Assembly: GCA_016280485.1 (NCBI GenBank)
Contig: JAEEGU010000189.1
Span: 1-7,411 of the forward strand
Reading direction: 5' to 3'
DNA length: 7,411 nt
Source: Bacillota bacterium
Lineage (GTDB): Bacteria > Bacillota > Clostridia > Peptostreptococcales > Anaerovoracaceae
Part shown: one piece after another, positions 1-6,800 of the stretch
Layout of the letters: each line of letters starts with the position of its first letter
Numbering within the stretch: position 1 is the stretch's first letter
Translations under genes and position numbers: made by a program
Notes under the pieces: model-generated
Database searches by the model: none
Told to the model about the DNA's origin: nothing
The model's input: the letters and a program-made list of their open reading frames with translations, nothing else

Positions 1-32
1 CGAGATATTATCTCAGAAGGGGATGAAGGTCA

Positions 33-743
33 ATGCCAAGAAAAAGTAGTAAAACAGAGCATGTTCTAAAGGTAATCGCTCATGCGGGCGAAAGCTTTGA
101 ACCTGAAGAAGAAGCTGTTGAGGCCGCAGGGCCGATGCAGGAAGAGCCTGCGGAGGAAAGCGTTGAGCCTACACCTACGGAGACGGCAGAGCCCGAAAGA
201 GAGTTTGCTCCGGAGCCGACGCCGACCAAGCCGCTTGAGCCTGAGGGCAGCACCGATATGCGCCGCGAGCTCAAAGAGCAGCTGAAGGAAGAGCTCAAAG
301 AGGAGCTTCTTGAGGAGTTAAAGCTCGAAACCGAAGCCTTGCCAAAGGAAGAAGCGATAGAGCATGTTCAACCGACAATGAATGTTGCGGAAGTCCCGCC
401 ACCGCCAAAGGATGGGGAGGATGAACCGTTACATATAGGACTTCACCAAGCAGCACCACCGGTGATCAGAGGCCACGAACTTGAGGTAGTAAATCTCTCC
501 GAGGTTCTGGCTTATGAAATGATGGGTGAAGTGATGAGTAAACTTAATGTTTGTGATTGCAAGATCTGTCAGGCCGATGTGCTTGCACTTACCCTAAACC
601 GTGTGCAGCAAAAGTATATTACAACGGATGCGGGTAAGCAGTATATGCAGCTTGATTTATACAGAAAGCAATATGAAACGGATCTTTTGTCTGCCTTGAC
701 CAAGGCTTGTGTCAGGGTCAAGGGATCACCAAGACACAAGTAG
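33..743 (+). CDS. ComFB-domain protein with long acidic Pro/Glu-rich N-terminal extension
   Basis: The C-terminal part (about residues 150-232) matches the ComFB family: a helix with NLSEVLAYEMM, then NVCDCKICQADVLALTLN, then QQKYITT. Cys174, Cys176, Cys179 and a late Cys226 fit the cysteine zinc site I recall for Bacillus subtilis ComFB. ComFB-type proteins have recently been described as cyclic-di-nucleotide receptors; whether this one binds such a ligand is inference. Residues 1-20 form a short basic segment (KTEHVLKVIAHA). Residues 20-75 are rich in Glu, Pro and Thr and look disordered. Residues 77-101 hold leucines every four residues in a Lys/Glu background, predicting a long charged helix. 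ComFB itself is only about 100 residues, so more than half of this protein is extension. The ATG at 33 follows AGAAGGGG at a workable distance. cheC starts 26 bases downstream, so the two are probably co-transcribed. There is no sign of a membrane segment or signal peptide. The domain call is fairly secure; the role is unknown. Confidence 0.85.
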   Translation: MPRKSSKTEHVLKVIAHAGESFEPEEEAVEAAGPMQEEPAEESVEPTPTETAEPEREFAPEPTPTKPLEPEGSTDMRRELKEQLKEELKEELLEELKLETEALPKEEAIEHVQPTMNVAEVPPPPKDGEDEPLHIGLHQAAPPVIRGHELEVVNLSEVLAYEMMGEVMSKLNVCDCKICQADVLALTLNRVQQKYITTDAGKQYMQLDLYRKQYETDLLSALTKACVRVKGSPRHK

Positions 744-769
744 CAAAAAACTAACAGAGAGGTGATTAA

Positions 770-1414
770 ATGAACAGTAATAAGGAAGCTTACACTGATA
801 TTGAAATCGATGTACTCCGTGAACTGGGTAACATCGGAGCAGGTAATGCGGCAACGTCACTGTCAACCATGCTGAATGCTACGGTAGATATGGCTGTGCC
901 GGTTGTAAGAATTACATCCTTTGACGACGCGGTTGAATCCTTCGGAGGAGCGGAAAACCTTGCTGCAGGCGTACTTCTCAGCTTTGAAGGACTTGAAGGT
1001 GTCGAAAAAGAGGAAATCAAGGGAATGCTGCTCTTTATTGTAGACATTGAATCGGCAAATGATATCGTTTCAATGCTCACAGGCGGCATGTATGAACCGG
1101 GTTCGCCGGAGTTTGAAGAAATGAAGCCGTCCGTGCTTTCCGAAATCGGAAACATCATGGGCGCGGCTTACATAAACTCTATCGCGACACTCACAGGTCT
1201 CGCGTTAAACATTTCCGTTCCTTATCTGGCAACGGATATGGTTGGCGCAATATTAAGTATTCCTATAGCCGAGTTCGGTGCCCTCAGTGATACGGTACTC
1301 TTCATTGAGGAAAGCTTTAGCGGTGTAGGAAAGGACATCAATAGTAGTATGTCTTTATTTGCGGGAAGCGAAACTATTGATGTTATTATGAAGAAGCTTG
1401 GTATAGAACTATGA
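770..1414 (+). CDS. cheC: CheY-P phosphatase CheC
   Basis: CheC hydrolyses phosphorylated CheY in the cytoplasm and binds CheD, forming one of the adaptation systems of Bacillus-type chemotaxis. At 214 residues the protein has the usual family length. Both copies of the phosphatase motif D/S-x3-E-x2-N-x22-P are intact. The first is DVLRELGN with Glu18 and Asn21, followed by Pro44. The second is SVLSEIGN with Glu125 and Asn128, followed by Pro151. Two active sites separate CheC from CheX, which has one. No FliY/FliN-like C-terminal domain is present, so this is not FliY. The ATG at 770 has a good ribosome binding site (GAGAGGTGA). The stop codon overlaps the cheD start as ATGA, which suggests translational coupling and near-equal synthesis of the two partners. 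Identification is secure. Confidence 0.96.
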   Translation: MNSNKEAYTDIEIDVLRELGNIGAGNAATSLSTMLNATVDMAVPVVRITSFDDAVESFGGAENLAAGVLLSFEGLEGVEKEEIKGMLLFIVDIESANDIVSMLTGGMYEPGSPEFEEMKPSVLSEIGNIMGAAYINSIATLTGLALNISVPYLATDMVGAILSIPIAEFGALSDTVLFIEESFSGVGKDINSSMSLFAGSETIDVIMKKLGIEL

Positions 1415-1905
1415 GTGGAATGATTACAGTCGGCATTTCCGATTTCAAAACATCAACAAGTGCAGATGCGGTTTTCGTAACCTTTGCGCTCGGATCATGT
1501 GTCGGAACATGCCTGTGGGACAAAACTACAAAAATCGGAGGACTATCGCATATCATGCTGCCGTATTCCAAGGAATTCAAGGATATGGGAACAATAAACA
1601 GGATGAAGTTTGCAGATACCGCAATCCTCGATATGTTCATGCAGCTTCGCCGCATGGGCGCAAAGCCTGAAAACATTGTGGCAAAGATCGCCGGAGGCGC
1701 GACGATGTTCCAGTCGTCGGTGGGCGGCACGATGGGTAACATAGGGCAGAGAAATGTAGCTTATGTAAAAGAAGTGTTGAAACAGTTAAAACTGCCGATT
1801 GTTGCGGAGGATACAGGCCTTGACTATGGTCGTACACTGTATTTCGACAACGCAACAGGTACTATGAAGATACAGTCGGTAGGCCATGACGTTAAAGAAT
1901 TTTAA
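1411..1905 (+). CDS. cheD: Chemoreceptor glutamine deamidase CheD
   Basis: CheD converts specific receptor glutamines to glutamate and also stimulates the phosphatase CheC, so receptor modification and CheY-P removal are linked. The 164-residue length is typical. The catalytic triad is recognisable: Cys30 in FALGSCVGTCLWD, His47 in GGLSHIMLP and Thr24 just upstream. The spacing between these three residues is the same as in Thermotoga maritima CheD (Thr21, Cys27, His44, from memory). A glycine-rich segment AKIAGGATMF near residues 90-100 and the later GQRNVAYVKEVL segment also fit the family. The start at 1411 lies inside the last codons of cheC (ATGA overlap). A second ATG at 1420 would shorten the protein by three residues without touching any motif. 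There is no strong separate ribosome binding site, consistent with coupling to cheC. The gene ends before a promoter-bearing spacer, so it is probably the last gene of its transcript, although I see no convincing terminator. Confidence 0.96.
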   Translation: MSGMITVGISDFKTSTSADAVFVTFALGSCVGTCLWDKTTKIGGLSHIMLPYSKEFKDMGTINRMKFADTAILDMFMQLRRMGAKPENIVAKIAGGATMFQSSVGGTMGNIGQRNVAYVKEVLKQLKLPIVAEDTGLDYGRTLYFDNATGTMKIQSVGHDVKEF

Positions 1906-1946
1906 TAATAAAATGTACTAATTTTTAGAATAAAATAAAAATTATC

Positions 1947-1975
1947 TTGAAACTGACTAAGTGATTCATTATAAT
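1947..1975 (+). promoter_or_regulatory. Sigma-A-type promoter for cheW-cheB
   Basis: A -35 box TTGAAA (1947-1952) is separated by exactly 17 bases from a perfect -10 box TATAAT (1970-1975). The 30 bases upstream are almost entirely A and T (about 1917-1946) and could act as an UP element. Transcription would begin near 1982, giving a leader of about 55 bases before cheW. The match is to the vegetative consensus; no sigma-D (flagellar) box is visible. This suggests that cheW and cheB can be expressed independently of the upstream cheC-cheD unit. Confidence 0.75.
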
Positions 1976-1982
1976 AGTGATA

Positions 1983-2016
1983 AGGTCGCGAAAGTGTTAG
2001 CTTATATTGCGGTCCT
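1983..2016 (+). promoter_or_regulatory. Stem-loop at the 5' end of the predicted cheW leader
   Basis: AGGTCGC (1983-1989) can pair with GCGGTCCT (2009-2016), with U2013 bulged and one U-G wobble. The stem can be extended inward by a G-U and an A-U pair, and AAG/CTT (1992-1994 with 2001-2003) can add a small inner helix. The stem starts within a base or two of the predicted transcript start and leaves the cheW ribosome binding site (AAAGGAG, 2023-2029) single-stranded. A 5'-terminal hairpin of this kind could stabilise the message. I do not recognise a known riboswitch class, and the pairing was found by eye. Confidence 0.4.
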
Positions 2017-2036
2017 GATGAGAAAGGAGACAAATA

Positions 2037-2531
2037 ATGGCAGAGCTTTATGACAACAATGTAATGGTGGAGGAAGATACTCAAGCCGGTAAGTTTTTGA
2101 CATTCTCCCTCGATGGAGAGACTTATGGCTTTGAAATCAGATATGTCACTGAGATTATCAGCATCCAGGCAATCACCGAGATTCCTGAGGTTCCTGATTA
2201 TATCAAGGGCATCATCAACCTTCGCGGAAAAGTTATTCCGGTAATCGATGTACGCCTCAAGTTTGGAAAGGAAGAAATCCCTTACAACGAGAGAACATGC
2301 ATCATCGTAATTGACATCAACGAAATCTCCGTAGGTCTCATCGTAGACTGCGTAGATGAAGTACTCAATATCGGAGACGACGATATTGCAGATGCACCTC
2401 AGAGCAAGACAGGCTTTACCAACAAATACATCAGAGGTATCGGTAAGGTTGGCGACAACGTTCAGTTGCTCCTGGATTGCGAAAAGCTGCTCAAAGAAGA
2501 AGAACTTGAAGTGCTGGAGGGTATTTCTTAA
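2037..2531 (+). CDS. cheW: Chemotaxis coupling protein CheW
   Basis: CheW is the cytoplasmic adaptor that links chemoreceptor tips to the histidine kinase CheA in the signalling array. The 164-residue protein is a single CheW domain with two SH3-like subdomains. Recognisable parts are the opening strand LTFSLDGETYGFEI, then EIIS and ITEIPEVPDYIKGIINLRG, with the conserved Arg63-Gly64 and the PVIDVRLKFG segment that follows. The later IVIDINEISVGLIVDCVDEVL strand pair completes the domain. There is no receiver domain, so it is CheW and not CheV. The ATG at 2037 follows AAAGGAG with a seven-base gap. It has its own promoter upstream, and cheB follows after 39 bases, so the two likely form one transcript. 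No CheA gene lies next to it, which is unlike the Bacillus subtilis order. Identification is secure. Confidence 0.95.
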   Translation: MAELYDNNVMVEEDTQAGKFLTFSLDGETYGFEIRYVTEIISIQAITEIPEVPDYIKGIINLRGKVIPVIDVRLKFGKEEIPYNERTCIIVIDINEISVGLIVDCVDEVLNIGDDDIADAPQSKTGFTNKYIRGIGKVGDNVQLLLDCEKLLKEEELEVLEGIS

Positions 2532-2570
2532 TCCGAAGGCCGTTTGATATAGTGATTGGGAAGTGTTGTT

Positions 2571-3629
2571 ATGGCATTCAAAAAAATAAGAGTTCTGATA
2601 GTAGACGATTCGCTGCTTTTCAGACAGACACTCGCACAGGATTTGTCAAAGGACTTCGGAATTGAAGTCATCGGTATGGCAGAGGATCCTTATGCGGCTG
2701 TAAAAATTATCAATCAGTTACATCCCGATGTAATCACTTTGGATGTCGAGATGCCAAAGATGAGCGGTATCGAATTCTTAAAGAGAGTTCTGCCGCAATA
2801 CCCGTTGCCTGTAGTTGTAGTCAGCTCGGTGGCAGAGAACGTATTCAACGCTCTCGAAGCCGGTGCGGTTGATTTTGTAACCAAGCCGAGTGCTGACAGA
2901 GGCGGCAGGCAGGCATTTATCAATGAGCTTGTGGGGAAAATAAAGGTTGCGTCCACCGCAAAGGTGCGCCAGCCAAGTGCTGCTCCGCGCCCTGCAGCAG
3001 GTGCGCCTGCTGCGGCAAGACCGGCTGCTCCTGCGTCGGCTTTGCAGGAACTGGATGCTTCAAAGCTTATCGCAATCGGTGCGTCCACAGGCGGTACAGA
3101 TGCCCTTTATGAGGTACTCACAAGGCTCCCGGCAAACATTCCGGGTATCGTTATAGTGCAGCATATGCCTAGCGGTTTTACAAAGCTTTTTGCACAGAGA
3201 CTTGATGCAAACTGCAAATTTGCCGTAAAGGAGGCTGCGGACGGAGACATGATTCGTCCGGGTCAGGCTATAGTTGCTGCAGGCGATCACCATCTGCGTG
3301 TGGTTAAAAACGGCAACATGTATCAGATTACCAGCAAAGAAGGCGAAAGAGTTTCGGGACATTGCCCATCTGTTGATGCAATGTTTAATTCGGTTGCCGA
3401 AAATGTGGACTGCTCAAAGGTTGTCGGAGTTATCCTTACAGGTATGGGGCGTGACGGTGCTGACGGTATGCTCAAAATGCGCCAGGCCGGTGCTTACACA
3501 ATCGGTCAGGACGAGGCATCCTGCGTTGTTTACGGCATGCCTAAGGTTGCTTACGAGATCGGTGCGGTTCAGACACAACTGCCTCTGCTTAATATTGCAG
3601 ATGACATAGTTAGACATGTACAGAAATAG
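2571..3629 (+). CDS. cheB: Protein-glutamate methylesterase/response regulator CheB
   Basis: CheB, activated by phosphate from CheA, removes methyl groups from receptor glutamates and can also deamidate glutamines. Residues 1-125 form a receiver domain with Asp12, Asp13, the phosphorylation site Asp58 (VITLDVEMP), Ser85 and Lys105 (TKPS). Residues 130-160 are an Ala/Pro-rich linker. Residues 164-352 form the methylesterase domain with the catalytic triad Ser172 (IGASTGGT), His198 (QHMP) and Asp295 (GMGRDGADG), which match Ser164, His190 and Asp286 of the enterobacterial enzyme. All key residues are present and the length is normal. I chose the ATG at 2571 because it begins the receiver strand directly (MAFKKIRVLIVDD) and has GGGAAG seven bases upstream; a TTG at 2556 would add five residues that are not needed. 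The gene is the last of the cheW transcript and is followed by a terminator. Confidence 0.96.
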   Translation: MAFKKIRVLIVDDSLLFRQTLAQDLSKDFGIEVIGMAEDPYAAVKIINQLHPDVITLDVEMPKMSGIEFLKRVLPQYPLPVVVVSSVAENVFNALEAGAVDFVTKPSADRGGRQAFINELVGKIKVASTAKVRQPSAAPRPAAGAPAAARPAAPASALQELDASKLIAIGASTGGTDALYEVLTRLPANIPGIVIVQHMPSGFTKLFAQRLDANCKFAVKEAADGDMIRPGQAIVAAGDHHLRVVKNGNMYQITSKEGERVSGHCPSVDAMFNSVAENVDCSKVVGVILTGMGRDGADGMLKMRQAGAYTIGQDEASCVVYGMPKVAYEIGAVQTQLPLLNIADDIVRHVQK

Positions 3630-3635
3630 ATATTG

Positions 3636-3667
3636 AAGAGAGTAGGATATGAGCCTGCTCTCTTTTT
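3636..3667 (+). terminator. Rho-independent terminator after cheB
   Basis: AGAGAGTAGG (3637-3646) pairs with CCTGCTCTCT (3654-3663) through ten base pairs including one U-G wobble, and one further A-U pair closes the base. The loop is seven bases. The stem runs into five T residues (3663-3667). It lies seven bases after the cheB stop codon and marks the end of the cheW-cheB transcript, separating it from the receptor gene. Confidence 0.85.
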
Positions 3668-3732
3668 GTATGGCTATGTTGTACAAACATGTATAAAGTT
3701 TGCATAAATAATCAAAAAATTGCGAAATTTAA

Positions 3733-3761
3733 TTGACTTTATAAATAATTAGAAATATAAT
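3733..3761 (+). promoter_or_regulatory. Sigma-A-type promoter for the chemoreceptor gene
   Basis: A -35 box TTGACT (3733-3738) stands 17 bases before a perfect -10 box TATAAT (3756-3761). A second TATAAT directly abuts it at 3762-3767. The surrounding DNA is very AT-rich. The predicted start near 3768 would give a leader of about 85 bases. The rest of the spacer (3668-3852) holds no gene and no recognisable flagellar-type sigma-D promoter. Confidence 0.7.
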
Positions 3762-3801
3762 TATAATTACAGTATTTATTGCGTTTTTGTTGCAAAAGCG
3801 C

Positions 3802-3810
3802 TGGTATAAT
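3802..3810 (+). promoter_or_regulatory. Possible second, extended -10 promoter for the chemoreceptor gene
   Basis: TGGTATAAT (3802-3810) is a perfect extended -10 element (TGn followed by TATAAT). No good -35 box lies at the usual distance, although extended -10 promoters can work without one. A small palindrome AGCGCT (3797-3802) just precedes and touches the element and could be a protein site, but this is weak. Transcription would start near 3817, giving a short leader before the very strong ribosome binding site AAGGAGGT (3838-3845). Confidence 0.4.
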
Positions 3811-3852
3811 ACGTATTGAAGTGTTAAGTAAGGGCACAAGGAGGTAAATCTT

Positions 3853-6800
3853 ATGCTAAAGAAAATTAAAATGAGGCCGTTGCTTATAATCTACGGAGTT
3901 GCGGCGATCCTGGTATCTGTCATACTGGCGATTGTATTCACATTCGGTATGAGCAAGATCAACGGGAATGTACAGCACCTTTATGATGTAGCTGTTGAGA
4001 CTCATCAGAATGTAGCGACTGTACAGACAAACCTTATGAAGATAGGTAATAACTACATGCTTATCTTCGTAGAGAGAGATTTCTCGACAGTTTCAAACAG
4101 ACTCGAAGAAATCACAGCCTGGACAACTGAGGACAAGGAGCTCCTCACAGCATATCTCGAGTCGGGAATTGATGACGAAGCACTTGCGGCATATAATGCT
4201 TTGCAGGATGCACTCGCACCTTACAGAGAGACCCGAGGCTACATGGACGAGCGATTGCTTGCAAACGACTTTGACGGCGCGCTTGTTTACTACGAGCAGT
4301 TTGAGGGCTATCGCGAGACTGTAGACGAGGCGGTTGCTTATCTTTGCAGCATCACCGGCAGCACCGGCAGTAAGATTGTTGCAGAAAGTAACGCAGCGTT
4401 TACCAGAACTCTTATCATAAATATCGCGGTATTCGTGGTTCTCTTCATTCTGGTATTTACCCTTGCGATATTTATCATCAGATTCGTTAGAAAGAGCCTC
4501 GAAAAGGACGTACATATCGCACACGAGCTTGCAGCAGGTAAAATTGAGCTTGATGTACCTGTTGAAAAGGACGAGACAGCAAAGAACGAGCTCTTCATAC
4601 TTGAGGGCGCATTTGCTGATGTTATTGCAAACTCGCAGAAGCAGGCACATACGCTTGAAGAGATTGCAAAGGGGCATATCGATATCAGCGTAGATGTAAG
4701 ATCCGACGAGGATGCATTAAACCACTCCATGAAGAGAGTTGTAAACATCCTCCGCGGACTCGAGGCATCCCTTATCAATATAGGAAAGAACCTCACCGAA
4801 GGACATACGGACTTCAGGGTAAAGGCAGACAGCTTCCATGGCGGTTACAAGGATATCATGGAATCCGTAAACGGTATCGTAGATACCATGGGTACTCAGC
4901 TTAATGACCTCGTATCCGCAGTTTCCGACCTCGGCGAGGGCAAGCTGCCTCAGGTTGATACAAACAGACCTGGCGAATACGGCGCTGCATTCCAGCAGGT
5001 TGAAAAGACTGTTGCAAGCATCAGAGCTCTCGTAGACGATACACAGGGCATGGCAAATGCGGCAATGAACGGCGACTATGGCGTAAGAGCAGATGCAGGC
5101 AAGTACATGGGCGAATACAAGCATGTAATTGAGGGCATCAACGGTACTCTTGACATGGTAGTGGCAAAGACCAGATGGTACGAGCAGATTATCGATGCTA
5201 TTCCGATGCCTGTTCAGGTACTCGACATCGAGGGCAACTGGACACTTATCAACAAGCCGTTTGAAAATGAGCTTCGTGCATGCGGTGCTCTCGCAGGCGA
5301 TGCAAGCGACATCTATGGCAAGAGATGCCATGTTGACGGCGTAAGCGTAAACGGTGCGGAGGCCTTAAAGGCAGGAAATGCCGAGACCAGATTTGACTGG
5401 AACGGCAAGGTATTCAACCAGAGCACAGCTTACTTAAAGGATGCAGACGGCCAGAACATCGGTTTCGTAGGCTCCATTCAGGATATGACAAATATCTTAA
5501 AAGAGGCTGCTTACTCCGATGCTGCAGCTGCAAGACTCGAGAGAAATCTTACAAATCTGGCAGCAGGTAATTTCGCATTCGAAGACAACAATATCGAAAG
5601 AAACGATTACACCAAAAAGGTTGAAAAGACATATGATGCTATCGATACAGCGGTTGAGCGCGTAGCTCAGTCGGTAGGCGAGCTCGTAAACGACTCCGTA
5701 AAGATGGCAAATTACGCAATCGCAGGTCAGCTTGACAAGCGTGCGGATCTTTCAAAGTACGAAGGTGAGTTCGGCAAGGTAATGAAGGGTATGAACGATA
5801 CTGTAGATGCCCTCACAGCGCCTGTAAATGAGCTTGTAAACGTTCTTTCCGCAGTAGGCGAAGGCGACCTCTCAAAGGAAGTTTACGGCGATTATCAGGG
5901 CGATTTGGTAAAATCCAAGAACGCACTCAACGATACAGTTCGTACGCTGCGCTCAATCATCGACGAAATTAAGCACGTGCTTGAAGCAATCGGCGCCGGC
6001 GATCTGACAGTAAAGACCAGCGATGTTTACAAGGGCGACTTTGTAGCAATCAAGAATTCGTTCAACGAGATTATCGAAAATCTCACAAACGTACTCAGCA
6101 ACATCAACGAAGCATCCGCTCAGGTTGCTGCAAGCTCCAAGCAGCTTTCCGACGGCGCATCGAACCTGGCAGACGGCTCACAGAAGCAGGCAGCTGCTAT
6201 CAGAGAGCTGGGTGTTACAATCACAAGTGTTGCAGAGCAGACCAAAAAGAATACCGAGGATGCTCGTAGAGCAAGCACACTGTCAACAGATGTAATGCAT
6301 CAGGCAGAACGTGGAAACACTCAGATGAAAGACATGCTCGTTTCCATGGAGGAAATCAACGAGTCTTCGGCAAACATTTCAAAGATCATCAAGGTTATCG
6401 ACGATATCGCATTCCAGACAAACATCCTGGCTCTGAATGCAGCCGTAGAGGCAGCAAGAGCAGGTGTACATGGCAAGGGCTTCGCAGTAGTAGCAGACGA
6501 AGTTCGTAACCTCGCAGCTAAATCCGCAGCAGCAGCTTCTGAGACAACAGCTCTCATCGAAGGCTCGATTGCAAAGGTTAACGCAGGTACAGAAATTGCG
6601 AACGCTACAGCAAAGGCACTTGAAGCTATCGTATCCGGTATTACCGAGACATCGAACCTGTGCGATGCAATCGCAGATGTATCCGATGAACAGGCAGGCG
6701 GCATTGACGAAGTTAACAGGGGTATCGATGATGTATCCCAGGTTGTACAGACCAACTCCGCTACAGCAGAGGAATCCGCATCGTCCTCCGAGGAACTCTA

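Noticed and set aside
1..69. Possible 3' end of an upstream gene running into the ComFB-domain gene
   Set aside because: All three plus frames are open at the left edge and stop at 24-26, 47-49 and 67-69. The frame ending at TAG 47-49 (reading ILSQKGMKVNAKKK) looks the most natural, but the piece is too short to identify or to choose between frames.
790..1158. 122-codon minus-strand open frame opposite cheC
   Set aside because: It is serine-rich, has no motif and lies wholly opposite the intact cheC gene; a shadow frame.
1919..1944. A/T-only inverted repeat after cheD as a terminator
   Set aside because: The nine-pair stem has no G-C pair and no T-tract follows. It overlaps the A/T-rich region just upstream of the cheW promoter, which explains it better.
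1976..2036. A cyclic-di-GMP or other known riboswitch in the cheW leader
   Set aside because: The leader is only about 55 bases and lacks the conserved core sequences of the known classes; only a simple bulged hairpin can be supported.
2556..2570. TTG start for cheB five codons upstream of the ATG
   Set aside because: It has no clear ribosome binding site, and the receiver domain begins right after the ATG at 2571, which has GGGAAG at a good distance.
3797..3802. AGCGCT palindrome near the second receptor promoter as a CcpA-type operator
   Set aside because: The flanking bases do not fit the catabolite-response consensus well enough, and a six-base palindrome is expected by chance.
4093..4677. 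194-codon minus-strand open frame within the receptor gene
   Set aside because: It has no domain resemblance and a cysteine-rich, low-plausibility composition. It lies antisense to a well-supported coding region, so it is a shadow of that gene's codon usage.
4717..5331. 204-codon minus-strand open frame within the receptor gene
   Set aside because: It is antisense to the HAMP and PAS coding region, has no recognisable motif or ribosome binding site, and has cysteine-heavy content typical of shadow frames.
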